DNA of 64,000 nucleotides from Onchocerca volvulus (GCA_000499405.2 HG738138.1:18887753-18951752); one strand, 5' to 3'. Counted from the stretch's first letter, positions 43,508 to 59,000 are shown. Program-made: numbers and translations. The notes: generated by a model from the letters alone, not told the origin.

Positions 43508-46500
43508 TCATAATGCGGAAGCATGCTTCAAAGTATGATGATTAATGCTATTCCCATTGTTGTTCAAGCTAGTCTTGTCCGTAGTCAGCTGTCTTTGGTT
43601 TTTTTCCCAAAAATCTACATGTTTCTTCAAGATTTCCAACTTTGATCTTAAATTTTCATGTCTTTGCCTTGTTTCCAAATATTCTGGATCATGTTGGTAA
43701 TGCATATATCGCATTTCAATTGCCTCTTCTGCCTTAAACGCGGAAAAAATCCATGAAATGATAATTACATATCATTTTACATGCATTTAGGTTACAACTT
43801 TTGAATCCCTGCGTCTTAAAATATGAGTAAAAATGACATTATTTAAAGATTTGAGGAAAAAACATTACTTGCTGAATACAATCAACAGATTTATCTACAT
43901 TTAGAATTTTAAACTGGATCAATTACTACACTTTAATTTAGCTTTTTTCAAATTAAAAATTTGAAACGCATACCTTTTCATGTTCTTTCGAATTCTTTGG
44001 CGCTTCGTTCATCTTTTTCTCTAGCTCTTTGAATTCGTTTACTACAGCTGATAGTACATTATAACATGTCAGATACTTTGGATAATCTTCCTGAATTCAC
44101 AATTTAACTAGCACTTTTTATAGAGATATTAGCTAACCAAAAGCCAGTGTGGAACAATAACGACATGAATTCGATAGAAATATAAAAAAATTTTGTTAGA
44201 TTTTCTCCTCTGAACAAATGATGTCTAACACAAGATAAGTAAAGAAATCACAGATCATATTTGCTGTGGAACAAAAAGATGAAATTCAGAAAGTAAATGA
44301 AAAATTGTTATTAATTTTCCTGAAGCTAATAATTTAAGATCTTAACGCAACTACAAAATTACAAAATAAAGTATTAAATTTAATGGAAAGAAAGAAAAAG
44401 AAATGACTATTACCAAAAACTTTAGGTAGTAATTTTCGGCTTCTTCTAAACTTCGTGGTTCTGGGAATTCCTTCAACCAGTCACGACAACTTTGTGATGC
44501 AAAATCAGGCGATAGACCAGTGTTTGTAGAGCTCATTGGTTCCGTTGGACGTTCAGTATCATTCAGTTCAGCAGAACGTTGACTGGTATTTTCCTAAATG
44601 AAGTAGAAAAATTCATCCATGATAAATTATGAATAAAACTAGATAAAGTTCACTAAGATTCCAGCTCCAAAAAAAGCTTGAAATTCACTAACTAATAGAT
44701 AATCCATTTTCAAGCGTTAGCGCATTTCAAGTTTTTGAGGTACATGCTACGTTATTATGATGGTCTAAATTCAGTACTTCCAAATCAAAACATTGATCTA
44801 GGGAAATTTTTTAAAATTATCGGCAGTATTGCCATTTTGAAGTTGAAGAGCAATTTAACTATACAAATGGCATGAAATACATCGCATTACATACTTAATC
44901 TCATATCTTGCAAATAATGATGAACGAAGGTATCACGATCTGCCAAAAAAAAAAAAAAAAAAAGAAACACACCGTTTGTTGTGGATGTATTGCTAAATTG
45001 GCATTCAATGGATCTTCCGGCGGTGAGAGCGACTGCTGCCGTGGTCGCTTGGAAGCGATCTGAGGAGGTGCTATTATTGAATTGGCATGAGCTTTTCGTT
45101 TTGAACTGAGCATATTTGAGTTATTGAGATCATCAGTCACTTTAGAGCTGCAAAGAAATGAAATCGTAATAAGATCAATAAATGACAGGAATGAGAAAGT
45201 TTACTAGCTTTCTTAATTCCGATTTTAAATTCACTAAAATGGTATCATACAACTCAAAAAAACTTACTTCATTCCTGCACTATTTACATTACTGTTAATT
45301 TCAGAAGGACTTTTTGAGCTAATACTGGAAGCCGCAGATTCAGGAGATTTGCTCTGCACAGCACGAAAAGATGAATCTAAAAATATATAAGCATAATAAT
45401 TTTTAATTCTGAGATTAGAAAAACGGTTACAGTTTTGTGCTGTTCAAATATTTATTAGTTTTTTTAAACACATTGTAGAAATTCTCAAGATTCAAATAAG
45501 GCCTAAATAAGACGAAGAATAAACAGATGATTAGGGGACTTTATCAAATCAGGTATAGCATTATGGAAATGATAACCGAACTTCTGCCAACGCTCAAAAA
45601 TAAGAAGACCGAGTGTGCTTCATGAGTAGAGCTAAATTTAAAACATAGTAAGAAATAAATTCGGGATTACCATCTAAAAAATATTATAAATAGTAGTGGG
45701 GACTTTTTGAAAGCGTAAAAATTAGAAAAGAAATATGAAACAAGACTTGTTCAATAAAAAGATGAAAGCATTTTTTATGAATGATCATTTCGAAAAAACA
45801 TGCTTCAACAGTATGTTGAAAAACGACTGTATCAATTAATGAAAATGTTTCTGAATAAAATGGTCTTACGAATTGCCAAGCAATTCCTAACATTATTTTC
45901 TTAATGTAAAATTATTAAAAAATTTCTTATTATTAAAATTGTTTTAATAATAAACAATTGCTGTTAATAAAATAATTTCAATAATAAACAATTAAAATTG
46001 TTTCTTATTCTTAATATCCAAATCAGAATATTCTACTGTTCTTAACAGAATAGGTATGGCGAACTGTTTGCCTAATATTTCGAGTTTGTGGGAATAAATT
46101 AAACTTTCATTGCCTATAACTTTTAGCATGAGAAAGCGGTGCAAGATATGGATAACTGAACTTTATAATCTATTTGATGAAAATATTATCCATTGATAAA
46201 GTTAGGTCATATAAAAAAATTTACTCAGAACAATCAAAAGACCTCATCTCTTTGAGCTTGATATAAGACAGAGCTCGAGAACCTATCGTTAAGTGCAAAA
46301 TATCAAATCAAATGAATCTAAGTGAAATTACAGAGGCTCTTCTATATCGGTATTCTTTCAGGGAATTTTTTTTTTTTCGTGTATACAAATATTTTCTCAG
46401 GCTTAAGCAAGTAGGAATTTCTTTATTTTCGTTGGATTTTTCTTCTTCAATTTCCGAAATCTTATGCAGAATGGACAACTAATATTCATCAAACACACGA

Positions 46501-49500
46501 TTCAAGTTTCAAGTTATTTCAAATTACTTTAACTGCTAGTTTTTTTTTCTTTCATTTCCATGTTGTTCATTCAATTGAATTTATAATGATTTTTGATGCA
46601 AAATTTGTCAGTATGTTTAAATAACTTATTGAACAAATCATTATATAAACAAATGAAGAAACAAGGAAACCAGTGAAAAAATAGAAAATTTTTCTTTGAA
46701 AAATGAAAAAGGAACAAACCGTCTGTCGACGAAATCGCATTACTAAACGATATTCCTGATCCAGGAGCTACCATGGGAACAATTCTTGATTTTCTCACCG
46801 GTGCAAAATTTGTAATATTATTACCCATAGTACCGGACAAAATCTTCCTTACATAACTCTTTTCATCCGAACTAAAACCCGGCCAACGTGCATCTACCTA
46901 TGAAAAAGCAGAAAAATCAAATTCAAAAAAAAAACTTCCAAAATTTTTTGCAGTATCAAGTTCAACTTTAGTAAAGCACAGCACAATATCCCTTTTTAAA
47001 TTCCTCATAATGTAGCCATTTCTCGCACATTTTCACTTCATTTTGAAAATATCCGTAAGTAAAAGAAAGAACCTCATTATAGAATGCTTGCTTGAGTTGC
47101 AGTCGACCAATTTCATGATTCATTTCCCCAACCTGAAATATAAGGAAATTATATCTTATTTACTTTTTATCTACTAATCTTCAATCTAAAATCAATATTT
47201 CGATACATCAGTTTCTCTCTTTTCTTTCTCATCAATGATTACTAAAAGACAGAACCACTGAAATTATTTTTAGACCAGTTAGAAATTAATTATCGAACGT
47301 TTACAGCAGAAAAGATGAAGAAAATGGCTGACTATCACAGTTTTAAGAGGTCGATACCGAATTATATTGGACTGATAAAACTGCCATCATCAGGAAATGA
47401 ATTACAACCAGTATAGAAGAAATTCTGACCACTAGTTATAAATTACATTTTGACTTTGAGTATGTGAAATAGTATCTAGGAATTCAGACAAAGAAAGCAG
47501 AAGAACTTCGGGAAATCCTTCAGCGATCTAATAAGAATGACTGATGTTCTCAAAAGCATAAAATTGGGAAATGCAGATTTCATATTATGGATTGGGAATT
47601 CTGTTCAAAAATTCCATCATATCACTGAAGATGAGACAAAAAATTCAATTTCATTTGAATAGTTCCATTTAATTTAAAAAGAAATTCCCTATATGTCTTG
47701 AATCTATTCATTTTGTATTATCGTCCGAAAAGATGAGATATATTCCCACTGAAGCACTCTAATGTGATCAGTTATACAAAATGAATGTAGCGGAGATAAA
47801 CAAATTAATTTTCAAAAATTATCCTGTAAAAATATGGAAAGCAAATCTTGATCCTTAAATATATGTTTTTGACAAAGAAGTGGAGAGAGAGAAAGGAAAG
47901 GTTTATTATGAATGAAAAGAAAAATCGAGAAGAGCAGAAATGTTGTTCCAGTCGTATAAACCAGAATTCTTCCCCTTTCGAAATTCTTTCCCAAGGGCTT
48001 CTGGTTTTTATGTTTCAAGAAAATAACTTTAATTTTTGGTCTATCTTCTATATACTACCTAGAAGATATGAAAAAAGTGAGACAACTTACAATTTGAGTT
48101 TCAAAATTTTCAAAAAAAAAAAAGAAAAAAAATGAATTTAAGAAATATTTATGTGTGATATCGAGAAATTAAAATGGTCAAAAAAATTAACACTTTTTTT
48201 GTTAATTCTTTTGGATCACATTTCTCATAATATTGTAAATGGTCTTTTAGACTCAAAAAGGACTACAAGAGCGTAAATTGGTGATGCGGATATTAATGAC
48301 ATTTCACAGTGACATTAAAATTTCGATGTTTAGTTATCTGCTGGAAGAAGACATTTCCAGACGACATCTCTTCTCATTGAGACGATATATTAAAACTCAG
48401 CATTCATGTCTGGAAACTTTCTTCACAGATACATCAATTAAGTATTCATATAAATGAATCATACAATGAAGTAATAAATTACTTCGTCGATAATTTCTTG
48501 TATTCGATCAACATCTTCCTGAGCAATTTCTTCATTTAACGAATCCTTCCGTATTTGAGTAAAAACTTCACTTGTCGAAGAGAATCGTCCAAGAATAACC
48601 AGATGTATGACTCGTTTTCTCAGTGGTCGTCTTGAAAGTTCTGCGCGGACAAATGATCGCGCATCAGCTTCAATAACCATGTAAGTTAGGTGATCACATT
48701 GCTAAGAACCAACAAACTACCAAAAGGTAACGTTTATCCGAAGATTTACCATTCAGTTGGTTTCTGGGCTTTCCTAATATTAATTCAGTGACTTATAAGT
48801 TATCGTTCTTTTTGATGGTAAGTAGAAAAAGTTTAAGCAATATTTAAAATTGAAAACAACCACTATAAATAAGAAAAATGTGACGAAATACTTCAAAATG
48901 AGACATACCGGCTGAAGCATTCGAAGAGACTTGTCGCTGGTTACCCACACTCTAAAGTATTCCTAATTGTAAAACGTTTGAGGAAAAAAATTGTGTATAT
49001 TTCACATTAAGATACTGTAAACTTCATTCCTGACTGACTACAATATCTAACAACGACACGATCATTCAAGAATTACTAGCGACAAATCTATGTTCGGAAC
49101 CAATAAAAAGCATATCTGAATAAAGAACACTTCGTTGTTAAAATTACTGGAACTGTGATCCATCCTCTCTTTTTCCCATGAAAATTAATCCCCTTTGATT
49201 TTTTGCAATGTAAAGTGTCATTCAAACTTGACAATGCTCTTCCACGCGCTCTTGCAAAGAAAAAATGGATTTGTAAATTGTTTGTTTCTTACTCTGGACG
49301 CAGTATTCTTGCTTGAAGGATCGGAATAATGAGATCGAGCAGATGATGAACTCGGACGTTGAGCACCGATTGCCAATGGATTCGTTGCACGCTTCACAGT
49401 TATTGGTCGCTGTTCACGTTTGTTTCTAAAGAAACAGTTGTTAAGAATCAAATCAAATCTAAACTAATCAACCCAATTTATTTGTACCAAAATACCCCAT

Positions 49501-51181
49501 TACTCCGGGATTGTATCTAAGTGTCAGGTTGGAATCTAAGTTATTCTGCTGTTCTAAAATATCCATTTGGATCGAATATTCCAACAGTTTTCAGAAGAAG
49601 CAATGTCAATTCATCTTCCTTCACTTATTAAAACATTTAATGACAAAAGTGACCTCGATGATTCTTTCATTTGCTTCTTTTTTTCTTCCTCAATAAGTTT
49701 GTCCCGTGTTTCGGCAAGTGCCTTCGCAGTGGTTTGTACCTGGAAATGCATTACTATATCATGAAAATATTCCAGAATGTTTACAATTAATAGGAGAATA
49801 GTATAATTTAAGCAGTACATCCTCGACCATTAATAAAAAACCCAAAAAACGAGAAACAATGGAGAAGTTCCGAAAAAAAAAAAAGAAAAGTTCGCTCGCC
49901 TGTATTTTGGAGTGGAAAGTAGCCACAGTTCGGTATCTCTTTTGGCAATCATAGGAAACAGCATCAGCTGGTGCACCTGGTACTTCCTGGATGACGAAAC
50001 GAAATTTAGTTGCTTGTCCATTGCAACCGATTTCAATTGTACCGCCCTGTAGTAAAAATAAACTTGAAACACCACGAAAAATACAAACTTTACATTTTCA
50101 GTCCTTTCAAATTCCGACACTTATGATTTGTAAAATTCAATAAATTTACAAGTATAGAATACAGAAAAAAGCTAGCCAAAACAAGTTTGATTTAATTTTA
50201 GCCATTAATATTGATATTTTTCACATTTTTACATCAACACTTGATGAAACACTGAACAGATACGATCACGCAGTATAAACCTATCAAAAAGAAGCTTTGT
50301 AAACGTAAAGTTTATTCCCGTAGTTTCTCGTTTTCCCTGAAAATCTCCTAATTAATGTAAGAAAAAGACGAAATTCTGATAAAAGCAAACCACGCTGATG
50401 TCTGAATAAAGAATGCAATATTTTTAGAAAATTGAAATTGCAAGAATGAAAAACAGCATATTACATTGGGATGTAATGAATACCAACCCAAGAAGTTCTA
50501 AAGGATAAAATATTGTTGGAACAACTTCAAGGTCATAATAGAGAACAAATATGTCTACAGTTTATATCATAAACTTCAAGTTATCGCCGAATCGTCAAAA
50601 AGATCGAATGTTGAGAAGAACGAATGCAGAGCACAATTTTTTCCCCTCTGAATCCCTTCCATAAACAAGTAATCATTGTAGGGTTACAGTCCATAGATGG
50701 GTCATCGAAAATTTCTTAACAGAAATTTGCAGTCAGCACAAGAAACAGTATGGTTTTATCGAGTTGTTTGGTTTTCTAATTGATCAGTTCTCACATCCTG
50801 ATCAAAAAGCTTGATCTCCAGATGCTATATTTCCAAAAAGTAGAGCATTTTCTCCTCAGCGAAGTCATTTTACATAGATAATCTTTAAGCCAATATTGAA
50901 ATTAAAAACTAAAGCACATTAAATTTTTGTCACATGCATCATTTTAATAATGGAAGCATGGGAACATGGCATAAAGGACAAACCTGCTTATCAATTTTTA
51001 GCCGTATCGGTTGTCGAGTCTTTTGAGCTACTTTAAGAGCGGCAATGCTTTCATCAGTAAGCTTAATCATCATAGCTGATTGACGAGACATCAAATCGGT
51101 ATCCATCTGCATCCGCAGCACTTCCAAATTGGCACCAGCGGAGGATGAATTACGTGGTGAACTTGTTCCGGCCATTGGCAT
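43508..51181 (-). CDS. ell-1: RNA polymerase II elongation factor ELL
   Basis: ELL suppresses pausing by RNA polymerase II and belongs to super and little elongation complexes in the nucleus. Thirteen exons join in frame on the minus strand: 51181-50984, 50046-49900, 49739-49654, 49425-49293, 48951-48909, 48667-48483, 47132-47073, 46897-46720, 45376-45268, 45147-44973, 44593-44414, 44090-43974, 43732-43508, giving 611 residues. The N-terminal ELL domain has MIKLTDESIAAL (~40), GGTIEIG and FRFVIQEVPGA. The winged-helix-like middle has RRPLRKRVIHLVILGRFSS (~210) and WPGFSSDEKSYV (~288). A Ser/Pro-rich linker contains SKRPRQQSLSPPEDPL. The C-terminal occludin/ELL homology domain (~478-585) has EEAENYYLKF, YPKYLTCYNVLSAVVNEFKELEKKM, YMHYQHDPEYLETRQRHENLRSKLEILKKHV. 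Exon 2 ends at a GC donor (49899-49898). The exon 6 acceptor (gaag, 48668) is weak but phase-correct. C. elegans has a single ell-1. Confidence 0.92.
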
Positions 51182-53045
51182 CGATTCTTCTACAACTCAC
51201 TTTTTCCCCTACCGTTTATTTACACTTGAATTTTTTTTCCTAAATCAGTCCAGTTTATTTTCTGTTCAAGAAACAAATCTTGAAGTATAGCGTGTCTATC
51301 TCTAGAGACGTAAAGTGACCAGTTCTGAGTTATATATGAAAAAAGAAAATGTATTAAAAACTATCGTTACTTTGTGCTGAAATATCATATTCCTCGGCAC
51401 TTTTACCAAATCTTAACGAATTCAGAAGACTTATCACTGCAAAGTGAACAATCAAACTGTGCATAAATTAGGGTCTGGATGTGCAGAATGGAAATTTAGA
51501 ATTTCAAAAACTACAATTGCTCAACGCTTAGAAGGATAACTGAATAGATGAGAGATAAGCAGAGCAGTGAAGGGTGAGAATAGCCTACCTAAAACAGCAT
51601 ATCTTTATCCTTATCAAGGTCATTTTTAAATCTTAGATATAGCCTGACAACGAGTGGTCATCGTTGTTTAGAAGAGTCATACCACAGCCTATATATACTA
51701 GCCAATCCAAAAAGTTAACATTTTCTATTATAGACCAAAAGTCTGATCAAATACTTCTCGGACCATCCATTCATTAAATTACTGGAGAGGCATGTCGAGA
51801 AGCCAATCGAGAAATCAAGCCTTGAAATATCTTGTAAGCATCATTTTCAATTAGTACACAAAACCTACTAAACTAAGTGGGGATTTTTCATAACTTTTTT
51901 GTAAAACAGGAGAATTATCGAGAAATAACTAATCATATATATGCAACGATGATGAAGTGCCACAAGAATCAACACATAATGTTATCAATATTGCTTTCCG
52001 CCCTTCCCTACCTAGCATGGACACAAATAGGGTGCTCTTCCAAACTTCATCATTCATCCTATCCTATACATAGACTTATGAACAGTTCAAACAAACAAAA
52101 GGAAATATAAACTGCAAAGATTCCAAATGAAAATCATTTTAAAGGCGATATTTGAAATGTAAAATATTCGCTCTTTTATTCAGAAAAAAAGAAATGAATT
52201 ATCGAATGCCATCCATCAACAGCACTGTTATGGAGGAGTAGAAAGATATGAATAGAAGGAATGGAAGGGAACAGATAGGAGGAGAAACGGGCAAACAAAA
52301 ACAGTTCACTCATACTATCACTGACTTTTTCAATAAAAGTTATTAATATGTCGTATTGCTGAAGACATCGATGGAGACAAAAGTTCGCTCTTTCCAGTAG
52401 AAAGATCGCTGTAAATTGAGAAATGAATTATTTAAGAACTGTGTGCCATCGAACGGTATCAAAATAGAATTATATTTGATGGATTCTATCAACTAAACTA
52501 GGCTGAATCAAGCAAAACAGAAAAAGATCTTAGCAGATATGATGTCATTATTAGCTTTTGTGACTGAGCTGAAAAGTCAATCCGGTGATCTTTGTATGTA
52601 GCTGTTCATGCTCAATGATTTCAAACTGATAGATGAGTTCAATTATAAAATGCTTATATGTCTAGCAGCCGATCGATCAATCAACTGATCGACGAATAAT
52701 GTTGCGTTAAACGATAATGCTCGCAGAGAATATTTCTGTAACCATGGACTGGTTGCAGTTAAAACTTTTATTTTATAAATTAACATCTGCTGAACAGTTT
52801 TGTTCGACACTGATACCACTGATAAGAGTTCTATTTTTTGTGTTTAATAATTTATGGTGAATCCTTTTGCTTGTATTTTTGACCTACTCCTTCCCACTCT
52901 TCCCGGATAACGCATGAACAAACAAATCTATTCCCATTGTTTTCTTTTTCAAGTTTGTGGACAAACTTATCAAATTAAGCATCCTAAACTATATGAGCAA
53001 CCGAAAATATAATGTTTGGTGACATGATATGTACCTTACGTAGTT

Positions 53046-53116
53046 TAAATAAGTAAATAAACGAATAAATAAATGAATAAATAAATAAATAAACAAATAA
53101 ATAAATAAATAAATAT
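53046..53116. repeat. AAAT tetranucleotide microsatellite
   Basis: About 17 imperfect AAAT/AATA units (taaataagtaaataaacgaa, then purer copies), with single-base changes in the left half. Likely polymorphic. Confidence 0.85.
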
Positions 53117-56100
53117 AACCTTATCACCATTTCTTTCATGTCTTTGACTGCGACGAAAACAGTGATAAGTTCATGGAATCAAATCAGGGAGAAATATGAC
53201 AAATGAAAATTCAAATAATAAGCAAGTAATAATTCAAAATATTTGTGCAACTATGCAAAAATTTTATGCTGTCGGCAGCTTAGTTCATTACTACTTCCCA
53301 AAATCCACCTTTATTTGAATTTTCAGTCTTCTTTTTTGAATTATTTCACACAACAGTCCTTTTCCATATATTCAATCTTTTACTAGCTAAATATTAGTTT
53401 TTATGCCATACTTCTGCCAGCATATTTTTCGAAAAATTTTCATTCTTTTATAATTTTCCTGCTTTGCTCGAAAAAAAAAAAAGAGGAAAAATAGATGACG
53501 TGGAATGCTTTTAAGATTGACGTTTTAAGCAGCTGAAATAATTAGGCTATAAATCGTTTTTCCGATGCACTCTTTTTTGATTTCTATCGGAGCTTTATAG
53601 ATCAAAATACTTTTTTTTTCTACGCAAGAATTCTTAGCCATTAAGGTTTAGCCAACGGATTGAGTAACTATTAAAAAAGTCAGAATTTTTGTTTATGACT
53701 TATTACTTGCCATCCAATTTGGCTATTCATTTGAAATAAACATAGAAATTTTTGATATCTTTATATGATGATCTTATAAAAGATTATCTAAATGTCATTA
53801 ATTAGGTGATAGATGATATGCAATAAGCTTACAATAAATACATGTTGTTGCTTAACTTTAGTTCGTGAAACGCAAAGCCATGTCAATATGGGATCATTAG
53901 TTCCACAGTATGAAAGCTGATTTTAACAAAAGTAATGACTGTATCTTTTTTCACTATTCCTGACTCTTAAATTCATTAAACTTCGTCGTCCATTACAACC
54001 CATCAATTCTGCTTGACAATATAGGGAATATCTGAATTGCATATTCTAACTGAAGAGATTCGAATCTGCCAGGTAATGAATTATTATGAGATTAAGCAGT
54101 TTTTGTTCCATAGATCATTTTGAAGCTTCATGAAATTCTTATTACTCTACACATCCTAGAATTCAATGCTGTTTTTCTCTAAACTTTCCAATTGGCTAAA
54201 ATTCTCACACTCTTCTCAGCACATAACATTAATTGAAATTAGCGAAAAGAATTTATTGCCTGTCAAGATTTAAAACTAGAAATAAACAGCAATATGTTTA
54301 AGTTAAAGTGCATGCTTCAATGCATTCGCGTGATTTCCTCTGCATTCCATCATCTACGTCATTTACATGCAGGAATTGTTGTACTGGGTAGGAATTATTT
54401 GCCTGGATGTGAATGAGAAAATATAAGAAGAAAGAGTGGCAATGTCTCTCTCGGAAGGGACATAAATGGCACGGAAGTATTCTTTTATATTAGTATGAGT
54501 AGCAAATCTCCATAAAATTAGCTATATTTTCCTTATCTACCGCAAATGAATTGTCGAAGTTTTGGAAAAAATTTTGATGGCAAAAGAAAAATTCAAAAAA
54601 TGGGTAATGGATCCAAGAAAGTTGATGAACTGATTACATACTGCTGCGAATGGATGTGAAAAACCGAAAATTACAGCTACATCTTTATAAACTAGCCAAA
54701 ATAATAAAAATTTTTGAATAATTTCTATGTAGCAAAATGACTTGCCACTTTTTTATTTTGGAGCTGAAAATATTTATATTTCTTAAAGAGATATTACGTC
54801 GGAGAATTAAAACTCAAATTCTAATACCGAATTTTTTTCATGACAAAATAAGGTAAGGTCAAGAAATAGACAAGATAGATTAAGACATGTACTCTCTTAA
54901 ATTCACTCCATGGTTGGAACAGTCCATGAATCCACACAATTTTTATCTATTCGCAAAACAAAATAAATTCCTTCCGGAAAATCGATGCTTTTCCTACGCG
55001 AAATTTTCGAGCTATCTGGATAAGAAGAGGAAGGGAAAGATTGCATGGCACATCAATCAGCCAAATTAACTGGAAATTATTAACGCTCCGTTAGAATCTG
55101 AAAATTTCAAAAAGCAAAGTATACATTCAAAGGAATCATTACAACACGTTTATGACAAGTCGACAGATAAACATTCATCATATAAAGGCTCACTTTGAAC
55201 ACTGCGTCCTGCGACGAAATCAATAATTTTAATGGACATCCTGACAAGTCATATTCAATGCTTAAGAACATCTGACTAAAAATCTCTTCTTTTCGCTTAG
55301 ATCTGTAATCATTGAGCCAGAAAATGATAAATGTGAATATCAACAAGCTTACTAAAAAAAGGACTTATCATATACTCTTCTTCATTAAGCTTAATGTCAG
55401 AGAGAGTTCATAGATTTCAAGGACATCGCATATCAGCATTTAAAAGATCTAAGGTTCCAGTTAAGGATTGCAAAAACTAGAGAGAAGAAATATTGTTATA
55501 ATCATCAAGATCGCTGCTAATCATTCAGGACAATCCATTTTCAGGGAATGATATCGCTATGCATAGATAAAAAAAGAAAATGCAGCTGTCATATCACTGC
55601 CTCTAATCCATCAAGTTGTCCAAATATGTGGAAGTTTTACTGCAGACATAGATTAGAAAAAATACCCAAACCAGGTTTGGCTCGAATAGAATTTCTCCAA
55701 TAAAAACAGCCAAACATCTTTTGCTTATACACGAATGTGACAAATTGTCAACGGAAAGCATAAAAATTAAAAAAAGCGAACAATCATGAAGAGATGGAAC
55801 AACAGCCTTCAATTTTTGAAAGATAAAGAAGCAAAAATAATAAGCTGGGGAAAACTGTAAGGATAAAAGCTAGAGTTTTTCAGTTTTTCTTGGTACAGAT
55901 CAGGGTAGGCCTCTATCCCTTTACCAAGTTTATTCGTATCCTGTATGGAACTATACGTTTTCAGACACGCTGCAAGTGAATACCACGGCATATTTCATAA
56001 TTATTATAGTATTTCAGTATAAGGCATTGGAAAATTTCAATCACTAAAATCCGTTTAAAAATTAGATGTGATTGTCACTGTATTCAAACGGTTAAGTCAG

Positions 56101-57682
56101 TTTTCATATTTTCTGAATAAAAAAAAAATCCGCGGATTAACCCATTTAACAAATAAAATATGCTTAGTTTTGTTAAAACAGCTTGAAGCAAATTTTCGAA
56201 ATGACATTAGCCGAAATCAAACATGGGCTACGGTTTCGGAATTTCCGTAAAAAAAATTCATAAATGGCAAGAAAATATTCTAGGTAATATCAGAAAGTAG
56301 GATGAGAATGAAGGGATATAAAATCCTATCTACCAACGATTTATTTTGATATTAAAAAACTTCAACAATTTAAATTAGATTAACTTCAACGCCCTTTAAT
56401 ATAATTATTAAGCAAGAAAATCAAATGCACGAATATTGCAAGCTATTATTCGGCAAAATATCAGAATGAAGAGATGACAAACTATGTTGACATAGAGAAA
56501 AAGAAACCGTCTTAAATAAATGTAGAAGGCACGCTACCAAAGTCCAGCTTCTCGCAGCTTTCTAAACTCACAAAAAGTGATAAATTTCAAAGTTGATCAC
56601 ATCACTCGCTAGTTTTGCTTCATCAATACATCTCTGTACTGGAACAGATAGATACACATAAAGAGAAGAGACAGAAAGGAAAAAAGATTTCCCAACTAGT
56701 TTCACGGGAAAAAAATTTCTTCGAATTGCTGTCCTCATTTGTTACTGTCTGATTGTCTGGAATGTTTGAAATGGGCAAGTTTCGTCGTACACATCAACTA
56801 TTTTGTCATAATAACAACAATAACAACTATTAGAAAGGAACAAAACGTTGCATAGGCCCTGCTTTGTATTTAAGACCCAAGAATCGAAAAACCTTGATAC
56901 GAAATATCTGATTATGTAAGTGACACTTGATAGATTCTTCCTGGCTCTTTTCTTCTTTTTTTTCTTTCATTGCTTTCTATTTTTAATTTGTATAATCATC
57001 CTCTTTCTAAATGATAGTAAAAAAAAAAAAAAAAAAAGAAAAAAAGAATTTCATGGACTTTTCGGATCTCGAATAACGAAAGAAATGGGCAAACATTTGT
57101 AGTAGGAAGTGAGGAGACAGAAAGGAACAATATAAACCTAGCAATGATTGTAATTTGATCCTTCTATCAGGGGTGATAACTCCTCAGAAAGCATAACAGC
57201 CGATAATAATAATGATGTCCAGCAGGCGCAAATGATCAGTAGTAGAAGATTACGTTGATTTTCGCCTCCCAAATGTACTTTTTTTTTTTTTTACAATTCT
57301 CTCATAGCCTTCATTTCCACTCAATTTTGTAAATTAGTAAGCTCTAAACGCAAGATCAAAGTGCAGAATCCTGAAAAACATGATCCGTATATTGCTAAGC
57401 CGATCAATCTTATTGTGTCGTCCTTTCTTAGAAATGTCATTTCTTGCTTCTTATTATTCTATTAGCTACTTTCTCTAGCTAGTTTACGGAAACAAAAGTA
57501 ATCTGAAATGAGCAAAAAAGGCAAATATACAAAAAAAGGAAATGAGCGAAGTGTGGGAGAGAAGCTGTATAGAAATGTGACTGTACAATTAGCTAGCTCC
57601 AATAAAATAGATATTGTCAACAAATTAGACAATAATTAAAATTCTAAGTTGAATATTATTAATATTAGAGGTAAACAGTCGC

Positions 57683-57826
57683 CTATTCCATTCTAACTTC
57701 AGAACAATCTCCGTAAATCAGTCTAAGAACTCTCATACCAAATTCAACAATCAGTAGGAGCCAATGAAGCGTAATGTCATCAACTGTAATCTTTATCAAA
57801 TGAATATTTCTAAACGCCATTTCAAC
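57683..57826 (-). other. Unrecognised possible terminal exon
   Basis: Minus-strand frame after the acceptor-like tacagcattgcag: starts VEMAFRNIHLIKITVDDITL, continues with the hydrophobic stretch HWLLLIVEFGMRVLRLI, and stops (TAG) at 57683. It looks like a membrane-spanning segment with a charged end. No upstream exon with matching phase was found in the window, so it may be chance or a far 3' exon. Confidence 0.2.
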
Positions 57827-59000
57827 CTGCAATGCTGTAAGTAAAGCATTGTGATGTAAATTAATGGATATTATGATAAAACTATTTATCATTCATTTCA
57901 TCTCTCGGAGAAGAATGTCATCGATGAGTGCTGGGCATTAAATAAATAATCATACGGTGAAATAAATCAAAGCTTTTTCAGAAAAAGATTTATCTCATAA
58001 TTTTAAAATTTGTTAGCTGTTTTCTCAACCTGAAATGAATACATTCATATGAAGAGCGGAAAGCATGAACTATGATTCGCTAATTAAGATCTACGCATTG
58101 ATTCCTTTGCCACTGCGAACGTCAACAGTTATCAGATCACTGACAAATTCATAGTGTTTACAAACAAAAATATCATACTGTAATTGTTTAACATCCATTT
58201 TTAATACCTTTAGGATTCCGCTGAACTACGATTTCAGTAATAAAAACAGCATAGGATGAAAAGTACACTATTCAAAAAAAGTTTAAAGTGAGGGTTGCTG
58301 ACATTATAAATATTATTATAAAAACTTAATGACTGCAAATTGGTTTTGCATTTCTGCAAAAATTAATTATCTACTTTCTATCTACAATAACATGTGTTGC
58401 AACTGATTGTTGTAGATGAAAACCAGAATTATCACATAAATAAATTCATACTCTTTGAAAAATAATAACAATCAAAAATTCGGACAGAAAAGAGATATTG
58501 GCAATGAAATAATTGCCAGCGTTTCTTTTATCCATTCTGCTTTGAAACAAATTTTCACATAAATTCAGAACGGACATTGTAAATTGTTCTTCATACTAAT
58601 TATCTTTGAGTAAATTGATACTTATAGCTTTGAAAACTTGTTAGCATTTATTTACTGCAAACTTTCTACCAGTTTGCTAACATTTGTGTCACCACAACTA
58701 TAACTTTTACTACCAAAATAATATAACGCTACAAAAATATGCATATACCACTGCTGCTCAAACCCCGACGCACAGAATTTCTAAAGAAGTAATTGATGTG
58801 GACGAAAAAAAAAAAAAACTTTGTGGAAAAATACCTTTGAAGTTAACGCACACATACCTTTCTCCCATGTCTATTTGCGAATAAATACATGTATGCATGT
58901 ATCATGTATGGATGGACCAGAATTTATTCGCAAAAACTAGTTATGTCTTTCTGTTTCTACACTTCTCTTATACTAATTACAAATAACATTAAAAACGACA

